Positions 8,864-18,445 of a stretch of DNA of 64,000 bases are shown here, piece after piece. Each line of letters starts with the position of its first letter. Position 1 is the stretch's first letter. The stretch covers positions 1 to 64,000 of the forward strand of contig JADJZY010000014.1 of NCBI GenBank assembly GCA_016715505.1, written 5' to 3'. This DNA comes from Bacteroidota bacterium. GTDB taxonomy: Bacteria > Bacteroidota > Bacteroidia > Chitinophagales > Chitinophagaceae. The position numbers and the translations under genes are program-made. The notes under the pieces were generated by a model. The model ran no database searches, was not told the origin of the DNA, and saw nothing but the letters and a program-made list of their open reading frames with translations.

Positions 8864-11800
8864 CTAAGTACCTGAAACTTTTTGAATCACCTCCCGGATT
8901 CCATCTAATCCCTCTGAAAATTTAGATAAGAGTGAAATGATATCGTTCATTTGATCTTGCTCAGCTCCAGTCTTCAAATTTCTATTTTTTCGATATAACT
9001 GACCTATTTCATCCAGTCTGAATTGTTCCTGTTCCTGTATAACGCCCAATAGGGATTTGAGTTTAAGCAAATTGAACTCAGCCCCGGTTGTCAAATTCTG
9101 TGATTCATTGCGATAATGATCCAACACCAAGGCCATCACTTCTTCCCTGCGTATGAATGGCTTGTAGCTTGGAAAGCAGTTTATTCATATCCCTGTAAGA
9201 GCCTTGTAATTTAAAATGGTGGTTCATGGCGAAATTCATCAGACATTGCTGCGGAGGAAATGTACAACTGATTTACTTTGAGTACCTGATTTCGAATAAA
9301 CATAGATTTTTCTACTACCTGTCGAATATCCTGCAATTCGTGCCCTGCAAAATTCCCTTGAAGATTCTCAATAGGCGTCTGATGTTGCACGGATTGTACC
9401 AAATGATACAAATTTTCAAAAGATGGTTGCACAAGTCGGCTCAGATATGCATTCGACAAGACTGCATTTTCAATCATACTGAGCTCAAACAAATCTTGTT
9501 TGGATCCACTGAGTTCTCCGAGATTATAAGTATCTGCACGATTGGCCAGCATATCAGGAATTTTGAATGTCTCACCAGATTCATTATACGGATTTCCAGC
9601 CATGACCAAACAAAATCGTTTACTACGCAATTCATAGGTTTTTGCTTCGTTCAGATATACCCCTTCCATTTTTCGTTGGCCATCTGCAAGTGAAATAAAC
9701 TTCTGTAAAAACTCCGGATTACAATGTTGAATATCGTCCAAATACAGCATCACATTATCCCCCATTTCAAGTGCCAGATTCAATCGCTGTAATTCCTGTC
9801 GGGCAGCCGCATTTTTGGCTTCAGCTGGATCTGTTGATAAGATCGAATGTCCTATTGAAGGCCCGTTAATTTTCATAAAAATCAATCCCAATCTGGCAGC
9901 CAGATATTCCATCAAAGTGGTCTTTCCATAACCCGGTGGAGAAATCAATAATAGCATTCCCATCCTGTCCGTTCTTTGCATTTCTCCAAGCGCTCCGATT
10001 TGTTTCGATAAATTATTTCCAATCAATGGTAAATACACTTCATGGATTAAACGGTTTCTTACAAATGAACTTAAAACCTGACTCTTCATCTGATCGGTTT
10101 TCAAAGCCTGTTTTCTTGTCTGAATAAGATCGTATTTTTTCAAGGTAAACTGCTCAAACTTAGGAACATTCACGGCTTCAAAATATCCCAGTCGTTTAAT
10201 AAAATCATGATAGTTCAAAGTATACTCAGAAGTATCTTCCATCGACAACATACCTGAAATCGTTTCATGCGACATGTACGATCTAACATAATCTGCCTGC
10301 CATTTTTTGTTGAGCAGGAGGACAGCTCCTTCGAGCAGGTGTCCACGAGTGGCAGTATGCGTCTGTGTGGAAAGAGATTGTTGAATGGCTGCAAATGCGA
10401 TAGAAAACAAATTCCGGGATGTGCTTCAAGCGCACTCAGATTTTTATAAAAAGTAGTCTCAACGCCACGTTGCCTTAAATTTTCCAGACACTTCAAATAA
10501 TAATCCGAAGCTTCTGCCGAAACTGCTGCTAACTTCTTATGAGATGCTTGCAAATATTTAGCCATGTTTTGCAAAGAACTATCTGCAAACAAAATATTTT
10601 GATTTTTGAATGAAGTCAACTCTTCGATGAGTTGTTTATTCAAAAAATCGTACTCTAAAAATTCATTTGTGTTTCCTTGTAATAAGGTCAGTGTGTCAAA
10701 TTGATTCTGATAATACGCCTTCTTTTCATTGGGTAAGAAATGCCAGAACAAATCGGCAACAGAGCGATCCTCAGCCTGAAACCGAAGCAACTCCAATTGC
10801 TGATGCATCCTTTGTATTACCTGTAGGATTTTCAGACTATCCTGATCATGCAAACCTTTTACAAATCCCATTCCGAATTTCGTATTGACGATTTCTTCAA
10901 TGGCTAATCTCAAATGATCAGCATCAACAGGATTGGGGAATTTTTGAAACACCATCCATGCTAGAAACTCTGCGCGCTTTACCAGATCATTTTCTGAAAT
11001 GAATGCTTGCTTCCAAACTTCTTCATACGGCAATAAATCATCTGAAGAAATTTTTTCATAAAATGAGGTACCCGTGATGTGAAAATAAAATTGATGTTCT
11101 TTTTGAATGATGGATAATTCAGGCTCAAATTGATTGACTGCAAAATGATAGGCCCAAAATGCAATGGATTGACCATCGTCGGAATACAATTCTTTTTTAT
11201 CCTTGAGTTGACGCAAACAATCTTGCTGAGTGGTTTTGAGTAAGGTGCTCAGTTCTTCAGACTTAGCCGTATCGCCGGAATCCTTGAGTGCCAGTATGAT
11301 ATCCCTGACTTTTGAAACCATCAAATCCGCTGCAAAAAATCCGTTCATTTCAACATCTGATTCAATTTGCATGGCCTTGGATCGAATGCTATTCAGAATT
11401 CTTTGACCAGAAGAAAATTGTTGCAATGAACGTTTTGACTGCAAAGCGGCAATGGCCGATCTTTTTGATTGAAAAACAGCATTCACCTCTTCTCGCTTTC
11501 GATCCAGCTCCTCTAGATAATCAGAAAAATCTGCAAACCGGGTTCCTAATTCTTCGAGCTGAATACTGAGTTTGTTTAAATATTCATCACATTTTTCAGC
11601 GGTATTGGCCAATTCACTAAAATTTATCACAGCCTGATCAAACAACACAATTTGAGCATTATAATCTGCTTGAAGTTCTTTTCCGGTAATTTCTCTTTAC
11701 GTTTTGAAAGAGCGCTTCGATCCTGATTCAACTTGAGAAAATCAAAGAAATTTCTTCAATGATTTTGGTTGACTGAGCGGTATCCTCAATTTTGAGATTA

Positions 11801-13708
11801 TTGACAATGCCTACCAACAGTTCCAATTGTATGGAAAGTTCATCGAGAGACTCTTCAATGTTCTTTGATTCAATAGCTTTGGAAAACCTTTCAATTTCTT
11901 CTCGCAAATTTGCAGCTTGTTGGTGGTATGGCCTCAAAGCCTCTTCTTGTAACAGAAAATGGGTGCAATTTTTTGAAAGTTCTTCTGACTTCTGGCTTAA
12001 CTGTTTTTCATAGTTCTGAAGCTGATTTACATCTGCATATTTTAATTCGGAAAGCGTAACAACTTCTCCCTGAAAGCGCCGGATGGCCGACAAAGCATCT
12101 ACAAAATATTCAGGGAATAGAATGATTGGTTTTGCATTCGTACAAAAATCATCGATCCTTTTTACCAAAAGCTTCTATGGCTTTATGAGAGGATTGACGT
12201 TGTTCAACAACCTTCTCAAATTCATTAATTGCAGCGTGTGCAATTTTACGAATTTCCAACAGCGGTTTTTTAAGCTGAAACACGGCCTCATCATCTAAAA
12301 AGTAGTAGGCGTCCAGTATCTGTGTACTGCGCTTCACAATATCATCATACAAACCTGTGTACGAATCTTCCTTCTGAAGCAGTACCATCAAATCCCTGCA
12401 ATCTGCCATTGAACGTACAAGGTCTTTGTTGCCTATTTTAAATAAAGTATGATCTTTTTGAGTTTCATTAACCTGTACCTGTTTTGAAAAAGGCGTTTGC
12501 CAAATTTGAACGGCATGATGTTTAGTTGGTTCTTCACTATCCTGAATATAACAGAGCTTACCATCTTCAAAAATGGTAAACCCTGTGCAATAGATCGGCG
12601 TCTCTATGTTCTGTTCGATAAGTTGATATGGAACGAGTAAGTAGTGATTATTTCGTTCTTCATAAAACACAAATAAATAATTTTCACCATTCGGACCCGC
12701 CCATTTTTTTAAAAAATTCATCTTGCGATCCCGGTCATTAAAAACCTTTATTTTTCCCGTTTGCAAGGCATAACCATTGGGAAATACCACACCTTGTTGT
12801 TCGGGTAGTTGCACGATGGCATGTTTCATTCCATCGGCCCTTTCAATTCGCTTTTCCTTTTGGTTATAAATAAAATATCGATCCGTTTCCAGATAAGGTT
12901 TAATGCGCAATAAAATCAGGTGATTATAGATGGCAAAATGAATTTCTGCATCATCCAAACTTTGGTCTTTATATTCAACATCTTCCTGATATATCCCCAA
13001 TCCAGTGTCGGTATTGTCTTCGATTTTTATCGTGAGATTTCCACCAATTGTTTCAACAAATAATTTATCTGCCAGCGAGATATGCGGAAATTTCCCACTT
13101 CGTTGCATATCCCTGGTTGCTTTAATCCATTGCACTTCCTGTTGATTGGGAAACTGCAATTCAGCAGCGCTTCGGGCATCTACAAATTCTAAATGCTCAT
13201 CTCTCACAAGCCATTTAAATACCTTAACATCTGATACACTTTCAGAAAGTTGAAAAACGAAATACACGAAATTGTCGCGGGAATAAAATCTGGCAAAGAA
13301 GGTATTGCGATAATACTTGTATAGGTTTTTGAACTCTTCCAAAAATTCAGGATTTTCCAGAATCTGTAATGATTGGGGTTCAAATCTGTTTTTTCGAAAC
13401 TGATATACTGCAAAAACATCCTTGAGTTCAATTTCGGTTTTTAAACCCAAATGCACATTATAACCAAGGATACAAAATTGTCCCAGTGAAAAAATATCCT
13501 TTACCTGGCAAGGTGAATCAGTAGATATCCGTTCATTGGCGAGAAGGGAAAAATCTATACTCCCAAATACTTGTTTTCGGGATTCATTGAGTTGGTTCAA
13601 ACGTTCAGATAAGAGAACCTGTTGTTGTTTCAGCCTGCTTTGAATAATTTCATACGTTGCCGAGGATACGGCTGGAGTCACTGCAGATTGGTCGGTTTGT
13701 TCAGACAT
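8864..13708 (-). CDS. Giant DUF3686-type 'DNA repair' ATPase (frameshifted)
   Basis: A protein of about 1,600 aa broken into pieces by about six single-base indels (near 9132, 9229, 10402, 11695, 11737 and 12162); each is repaired by adding or removing one base. I assign it to the large ATPase family annotated as DNA repair ATPase (DUF3686), which occurs beside flotillin and PspA genes. The N-terminal third (MSEQTDQSAV onward) is a repeat-poor beta-rich domain. The middle is long coiled coil (QKSEELSKN, RKREEVNAVFQSKRSA). The C-terminal third is an AAA+ module with Walker A ISPPGYGKTTLMEYLA (near 9920-9945) and Walker B NVMLYLDDIQH (near 9725-9755). It is the last gene of the operon, 18 bp after the flotillin stop. 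The DNA-repair label is a family name, not evidence; the context argues for a membrane-stress role. Confidence 0.8.
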
Positions 13709-13726
13709 TTCAGCTAGAATAAGTCG

Positions 13727-15808
13727 TTATATTTCGTAAAACTTATACTTCAATGTATTACCGAAGTGTCTTTTTTCAATCCCCATGTGTTTGGCGATAT
13801 TGAGTGCATTCGAAAGAAATCCCTGATCGTCATCATCCGCCACTCCTTTTAATCGACCAATCAAAGATGCAATGCTTAAATTTTTAATATCCTCTGAAGA
13901 GACATTGTATTTATTCACCATCTGCAACATGCGATGGATGATATTTTTATCATCATCTCCCTGCATCAAAGATTCCCGAATTAATTGAGCATTTTCACTA
14001 TGCTGAACCAATTTATCCAATCCTTTACCGGCCGAAATTTGTTTTACGACATGATCAAAGAAAGAGTGGTCTCCACCGACAATATCAATATTCGCGCTTT
14101 TGAATGCCTCACCCAACACTTGAGCCTGCGCATTGGCGATATCTTTTTGAACATGAATTTGGGCCAATTCCACTTCCTTTTCTTTATTCAGTCGTAAACG
14201 GAATTCTTCGTGGTCCTTACCGGCTTCATTCAACTTTTTCATCGCCTCGGCTTTTTCAGTAATACCGGCTGCTTCAGCCAATGCTTTTTGTTTAATCACC
14301 TCTGCTTCCGCTTGTCCTTCTTCTTTTTTAGCAATGGCATTGGCTTGCACCCCTTTAGCTGCGGCTTCGGCTTTTTTCTCGATGACATTGGCTTCTGCCA
14401 TACCTTGTTTCTCCATCGCATCGGCCTTTGCATACATGACCTGCGCTTCAGATAATCCGACGGTGGCTTCTTCCTTGGCTTTGGCATCTGCAATAATCTT
14501 GCGGGCCTCGGCTTCTTTTTCTGCCGCATCTCGTTTCGCCTGCGCCTCAATCAAATATTTTTGCGCATCTTTTTCAGCCGCCAACTTTCGGGATTCCGCA
14601 GCCTTGGTCATTTCAATGAGTTTGGTTTCAGCCTCCTGATTCGCAATGGTGATTTGCACTTGTTTATTTCGTTCAGCTGTTTTTAAGGCTTCTACATCCT
14701 GAATTTTCTGTTCTTCTTCGACCACCGTCTTCTGCATCATTAATCGTTCACGAATCGCATCCTGAATATTTTTCTTCTCTAACTCAACAGCCTTTTCTTT
14801 TTCAATATTCGCTAATGCAACCACGCGTTCTCTTTCGGTTGCTTCAAGAGAACGATCTTTTTCCACGCGTTCTGTTTCAACCAGATTGGCTCTTTCTTTA
14901 TTCTTCAAGGCAATCACCACTTGCCTTTGTTTATTTTCTTCGGCAATCTGTAATTTTTCTTCGGTTGCAATACGCACAGATTCCGCCTTAAATCTTTCTT
15001 CTTCTGAGACCTTCAAAATTTCAGCATGTTCGCGAGCTTTGATATTGGCAATCTCTCTTTTTTGAGATTCTTCTTTTTCGGCAAGTTGTTTTTGCAATTC
15101 TAAAATTGCTTCCTGCGCTTCCACATTTTGTTTGGTAATGGTCTTCTCTTCATCTTTACGAACCAAATTCGCTTTTATGTTTTGAGCAGCCGTGAGCTCT
15201 GTAATTTTTTTAATCCCTTCCGCATCCAGAATATTGTCCTTATTTAAATTATGGATGGATGTTTGTTCTAAATAATCAATAGCACAATCGTCCAGGGCAT
15301 ATCCGTTTAAATCTGTTCCGATAATATTTAGGATCTCATGGCGGAATTCACTTCTGGCTTCATACAACTCGGTGAAATCAAATTTTTTACCGACGGTTTT
15401 TAGTGCTTCAGAAAATTTGGCTTCAAATAGTTCGCGCAGGGTATTGATATCTGAAGCCCGGGCACAACCTATTGTTTGAGCCACATTAATAATATCCTCC
15501 ACCGATTTATTCACCCGGATAAAAAAGGCTACTTGAATGTCGGCCCGAATATTATCCTTACAAACCAATCCGTCTTTTCCTTCGCGGTGAATTTCCATTT
15601 TTTTAACCGAAATATCCATAAATTCCATTCGGTGAATCACCGGAATAATTACGCCGGCATTAAAAAATACTTTTGCACCTCCATAACCCGTGCGCAGGAG
15701 TACGATGCCTTGCACGGTTTTTTTGTACATGGAAACAATCCAAAAGAGGAGTCCGAGCCCCGTAATAATCAATACAACAATCACAACAATAGAAGTGTGT
15801 CCTAACAT
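13727..15808 (-). CDS. Flotillin/YqiK-family SPFH protein
   Basis: A 693-aa flotillin-like membrane-scaffold protein. One N-terminal transmembrane segment (about residues 7-26) is followed by the SPFH/band-7 domain (VLLRTGYGGAKVFFNAG, then MEFMDISVKKMEI) to about residue 200. A very long Ala/Glu/Lys-rich coiled coil follows (about 210-550, with KAEAAAKGVQANAIAKKEE-type repeats), then a C-terminal oligomerisation region. Proteins of this type form membrane microdomains and move or cluster partners. The upstream gene encodes a YqiJ-like OB-fold protein, the standard partner of YqiK flotillins, 31 bp away. The frame is intact over 2 kb, which is notable in this error-prone window. Confidence 0.92.
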   Translation of the reverse strand: MLGHTSIVVIVVLIITGLGLLFWIVSMYKKTVQGIVLLRTGYGGAKVFFNAGVIIPVIHRMEFMDISVKKMEIHREGKDGLVCKDNIRADIQVAFFIRVNKSVEDIINVAQTIGCARASDINTLRELFEAKFSEALKTVGKKFDFTELYEARSEFRHEILNIIGTDLNGYALDDCAIDYLEQTSIHNLNKDNILDAEGIKKITELTAAQNIKANLVRKDEEKTITKQNVEAQEAILELQKQLAEKEESQKREIANIKAREHAEILKVSEEERFKAESVRIATEEKLQIAEENKQRQVVIALKNKERANLVETERVEKDRSLEATERERVVALANIEKEKAVELEKKNIQDAIRERLMMQKTVVEEEQKIQDVEALKTAERNKQVQITIANQEAETKLIEMTKAAESRKLAAEKDAQKYLIEAQAKRDAAEKEAEARKIIADAKAKEEATVGLSEAQVMYAKADAMEKQGMAEANVIEKKAEAAAKGVQANAIAKKEEGQAEAEVIKQKALAEAAGITEKAEAMKKLNEAGKDHEEFRLRLNKEKEVELAQIHVQKDIANAQAQVLGEAFKSANIDIVGGDHSFFDHVVKQISAGKGLDKLVQHSENAQLIRESLMQGDDDKNIIHRMLQMVNKYNVSSEDIKNLSIASLIGRLKGVADDDDQGFLSNALNIAKHMGIEKRHFGNTLKYKFYEI

Positions 15809-15839
15809 ATCTGTTTTCTTTAAAGGTTTATAAAATGTT

Positions 15840-16502
15840 TTAATTTATTTCTTCGTACGACTTTACGTAATAAAATTTTTTATCGGAGGATTCATCAATC
15901 ACCATGGCTTGTTCTCCGGTTTCGATTCGCTGTCCGTCTTTGGTTTTCTCCATCAGTTTAATCGGATCATTTTGAATGATCAGTTCTAGCATTCCAAATT
16001 TATCGCCTTCAGCAGCACTTCGCATAATTCCGGTTCTACCTAAAAAATCGTAAGGCTTTTCTCCCTGGTGGTTGATCACTTTAAACAAAGAACGGAAAGG
16101 TAAGGCGGCCCATTTCGCGAAAAGTAAACTTGCTGCCATGATTGGAATGAGCAGTAAAAAGCCCATCCAATGCGGTATAGGAAAATAATAATTCAGATTC
16201 ACAGAAATCACCCAACTGAATAAAAAGAAAATGGTCAGAAAAAAGGTAATGGGTATCACATCTAAATCCAGAAATCGGAGGAATTGAACCCAAGCAGATG
16301 GTTCGTGATTGATCTCTACCAATCCATCATGTTCTGACACATCCAGACTTCCATCCAGATCGGCATCCAGGTCTAAATCCAACTGTACATCGGTTCCACT
16401 GATGATGGTAAAAATCCAGTACAATACACTTAGTCCAAGTAAAATCGTCAATCCAATATTTACCGGAGAAAGAATTTCTACCATAAAATCGTTCCAGGTC
16501 AT
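15840..16502 (-). CDS. YqiJ/NfeD-like OB-fold membrane protein
   Basis: A 220-aa inner-membrane protein. It has a first helix near residues 15-35, then an unusual acidic stretch (QLDLDLDADLDGSLD), two more hydrophobic helices (about 78-98 and 105-130), and a C-terminal soluble OB-fold-like domain (about 140-215) with DFLGRTGIMRS and GEQAMVIDES, as in NfeD/YqiJ proteins. Such proteins partner SPFH/flotillin proteins, and the flotillin gene follows directly. Its start overlaps the pspA stop by 4 bp (16499-16502), implying translational coupling. The calcium-binding look of the Asp repeat is only a resemblance. Confidence 0.82.
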   Translation of the reverse strand: MTWNDFMVEILSPVNIGLTILLGLSVLYWIFTIISGTDVQLDLDLDADLDGSLDVSEHDGLVEINHEPSAWVQFLRFLDLDVIPITFFLTIFFLFSWVISVNLNYYFPIPHWMGFLLLIPIMAASLLFAKWAALPFRSLFKVINHQGEKPYDFLGRTGIMRSAAEGDKFGMLELIIQNDPIKLMEKTKDGQRIETGEQAMVIDESSDKKFYYVKSYEEIN

Positions 16503-17206
16503 TCAGGCGAATTTTTAAGTTGGTCTTTTAATTTTTGAAGGGCCACTTCAGCCGTTTCCTCTTCTGTATTGAGTGCTTTACCGATTTCTTCATCTACAGA
16601 AGTTGATTGACTTACAATATCTCCATACGCACTGGCCAGGGCTTCTTCATGTTCCACTTTCTCTTTCATTCGTTTGAGCATGTCAACTGTACCTTCTGAA
16701 TCCATTCCGGTCATTTTCAAATTGATATCCTTCGTTGCCTGACTAATTTGTAATCGGGCATTCAGGGTCTTCAATTCAGATTCCCATTTGGCAATATTTG
16801 CTTTTAATGCCTGAATATGAACCTGAAGTTTGGCAACTTCCATTTCCAATTGCTCCGCTTCCTGATTTACTTGACGTGATGTAGATTCTTCAAGCTCTTT
16901 TCGTTTGAGTGCTTCTTTGGCCAATCGATCCGATTCAGTGGAATCCATATTTCCATGCATCGCTTTTTTAATCAACAACATCGCTTTTTGCTCGTATTCG
17001 GAGGACTTTTCTAAATGTTGTTGCGCTTCATTTTTCCGGCGAATTGCAAGTGCCTTAACCGTTGCCAAGCCTTGAATACTTTGTTGGAGCTGATCTTTGA
17101 GCTCACGAATCCCTTGTTCACCCATAATGATTGGGCTTTCAAGATCGTTGATGAGGGCATGAGAATGTGCCTTTCCAATTCGAATAATTCTTTGCAGGAT
17201 ATTCAT
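16499..17206 (-). CDS. PspA/IM30-family envelope stress protein
   Basis: A 235-aa, almost entirely helical protein of the PspA/IM30 (ESCRT-III-like) family, which polymerises on damaged inner membrane. The N-terminal amphipathic start MNILQRIIRIGKAHSHAL is followed by long coiled-coil helices (LKDQLQQSIQGLATVKALA; EQKAMLLIKKAM) and a C-terminal acidic tail. The start MNILQRI at 17206 is preferred over the upstream in-frame ATG at 17269, which adds a non-family extension overlapping the previous gene. It is the second gene of a tight operon (25 bp after the YbjN-like stop, 4-bp overlap with the next). Confidence 0.88.
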   Translation of the reverse strand: MNILQRIIRIGKAHSHALINDLESPIIMGEQGIRELKDQLQQSIQGLATVKALAIRRKNEAQQHLEKSSEYEQKAMLLIKKAMHGNMDSTESDRLAKEALKRKELEESTSRQVNQEAEQLEMEVAKLQVHIQALKANIAKWESELKTLNARLQISQATKDINLKMTGMDSEGTVDMLKRMKEKVEHEEALASAYGDIVSQSTSVDEEIGKALNTEEETAEVALQKLKDQLKNSPE

Positions 17207-17231
17207 ATAATGATTTTTAAAGTTAAATTTT

Positions 17232-17630
17232 TTATCGACTAAATGTGATGATTTCATTCGAAAATTCACTCAACAATAAACTGAGTGCGTTCAAGCTTGC
17301 CAACAATTCGTTTTTATCCAAATTTTCAGTTTGTAGAGTATCTCTGAAAATGACCTTTTTTCCAGTATCATCCAATACGAATGCACCATGAACGATATCA
17401 CGATTTTTTTGTAAGAGTCTGGTCAGTATTTCCTCTTGACTTTGTTTTAATTCAAAAATGTATTGCTCCATGATGAGAATACTTGGGGAAATGAAGAGGA
17501 CGAAATTTTTAATGCCATCTGATTCCTTTTCAATCACCAGGGTCACCCCATTCGGATCTTCAGAAATAATTTGGTAGTCCAGGTCCAAAAGCCAGTTTTT
17601 AATACACTCAAAGCGTTCTTGTTGGTTCAT
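17232..17630 (-). CDS. YbjN-like small acidic protein
   Basis: A 132-aa soluble protein resembling the YbjN / type III chaperone-like fold: an N-terminal helix (MNQQERFECIKNWLLDL), antiparallel strands (ITFSR at the very C-terminus, GVTLVIEKE, KNFVLFISPSILIME) and a C-terminal helix (NELLASLNALSLLLSEF). It heads the operon, directly downstream of the divergent promoter region. YbjN/YjfI-like proteins commonly precede PspA genes in other bacteria, where they are thought to act as adaptors or chaperones. Family assignment is by pattern only. Confidence 0.65.
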   Translation of the reverse strand: MNQQERFECIKNWLLDLDYQIISEDPNGVTLVIEKESDGIKNFVLFISPSILIMEQYIFELKQSQEEILTRLLQKNRDIVHGAFVLDDTGKKVIFRDTLQTENLDKNELLASLNALSLLLSEFSNEIITFSR

Positions 17631-17650
17631 TCTTTATGGTTTTCAAAGGA

Positions 17651-17691
17651 CAAATGTATATTTATTTTTGATTTCAGCAAATTTTGTTTGC
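17651..17691 (-). promoter_or_regulatory. Operon promoter with palindrome over the -33 elements
   Basis: For the minus-strand operon, -7 TACATTTG (plus 17651-17658) and -33 TTTG (plus 17678-17681) are 19 bp apart, the Bacteroidota spacing. The palindrome GCAAA-TTTTG-TTTGC (17677-17691) covers this -33 box and also the -33 TTTG (17687-17690) of the divergent regulator gene. This placement suggests one operator controlling both directions. Confidence 0.65.
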
Positions 17692-17710
17692 ATTTTTTTC
17701 AATCATTAGA

Positions 17711-17734
17711 TATATTTGCTAAAATTTTTAGCAA
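17711..17734 (+). promoter_or_regulatory. Regulator -7 box and second operator palindrome
   Basis: -7 TATATTTG (17711-17718) lies 20 bp from the -33 TTTG at 17687-17690. A perfect inverted repeat TTGCTAAAA-T-TTTTAGCAA spans 17716-17734; it overlaps the -7 box and ends on the first base of the regulator start codon. Both palindromes share the TTTGC/GCAAA half-site. This is a typical autorepression layout. Confidence 0.65.
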
Positions 17735-18393
17735 TGTCGTACTTTTCAACGAATTTGAAAAAAATCAGACAAATTCACAATTTGAGCCAAAGCGCTTTCG
17801 CTGAATTGCTGAATTTAAATCGTGGTGTTATCTCATCCTATGAAGAGCAGCGGGCGCAGCCGAAAATAGAAACTGTATTAAGAATTGCGGAGCATTTTAA
17901 TCTGAGTAGTGATGAATTGCTGAGTGCACCATTGACAGTGAATAGGCTGACCAAATTTGAACTGGAAAATTCCAAGGAGCCTCTGAAGTTGGATCCGCCA
18001 ATTGAAAAACACATTTCATTTCAACAATGGAGTAGAAATAATGGTTCTCAATCATTTGATTCAAGTAGTTTGAAAGATTGCATCGATTTGGTGTATGTTG
18101 TTGATGCCTCCTTTTCTCAGAAGTATGGCTATGAGGTCGATGATATTTTATTCCTCAAACGCCTATCCCATTCCGCCATAAACGTCGAAGATGAATTCAT
18201 CCTCATTGAAGATCAGAAAATAGCTTTAATTCCGGCTGCAGCTGCCACTCAGAGGCTCAAAAAATCGCCATCCGCCCCTGTTTATCGAATAAGCGGAAAA
18301 ATATTCCAATCCAGACTTTCACAAAATGATCGGATTTCGAAATTAGAGTCTCAAATCCGTGAAATTGAAGCCAGGTTAGATGCCACAAAATAA
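17734..18393 (+). CDS. XRE-family (Cro/CI-type) transcriptional regulator
   Basis: A 219-aa regulator. The N-terminal HTH_3 domain (about residues 5-60: LKKIRQIHNLSQSAFAELL, NRGVISSYEEQRAQPKIET, VLRIAEHFNLSSDELL) is classic. A linker and a C-terminal domain (about 105-190) reminiscent of S24/LexA-type sensor domains follow (YGYEVDDILFLKRLS, DEFILIEDQKIALIP), without a visible Ser-Lys protease dyad. A short coiled coil ends the protein. I use the ATG at 17734; a TTG at 17716 would start inside the operator. It is divergent from the YbjN-PspA-flotillin-ATPase operon and is the obvious candidate controller of that operon and itself. Confidence 0.85.
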   Translation: MSYFSTNLKKIRQIHNLSQSAFAELLNLNRGVISSYEEQRAQPKIETVLRIAEHFNLSSDELLSAPLTVNRLTKFELENSKEPLKLDPPIEKHISFQQWSRNNGSQSFDSSSLKDCIDLVYVVDASFSQKYGYEVDDILFLKRLSHSAINVEDEFILIEDQKIALIPAAAATQRLKKSPSAPVYRISGKIFQSRLSQNDRISKLESQIREIEARLDATK

Positions 18394-18395
18394 TA

Positions 18396-18420
18396 AAGGG
18401 ATGCCCTTCGACATCCCCTT
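18396..18420. terminator. Hairpin between convergent XRE gene and rpoD
   Basis: AAGGGATG (18396-18403) pairs with CATCCCCTT (18412-18420) with one extra C in the right arm. It sits between two convergent stop codons. On the minus strand it is followed by a T-rich stretch (TTATTATTTT), so it most likely terminates rpoD and may also serve the regulator. Confidence 0.5.
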
Positions 18421-18445
18421 ATCATATAAAACCAACCAAAACCAA

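Noticed and set aside
17716..17733. TTG start giving a six-residue longer XRE regulator
   Set aside because: The codon lies in the -7 box/operator, and the family N-terminus fits the ATG at 17734.
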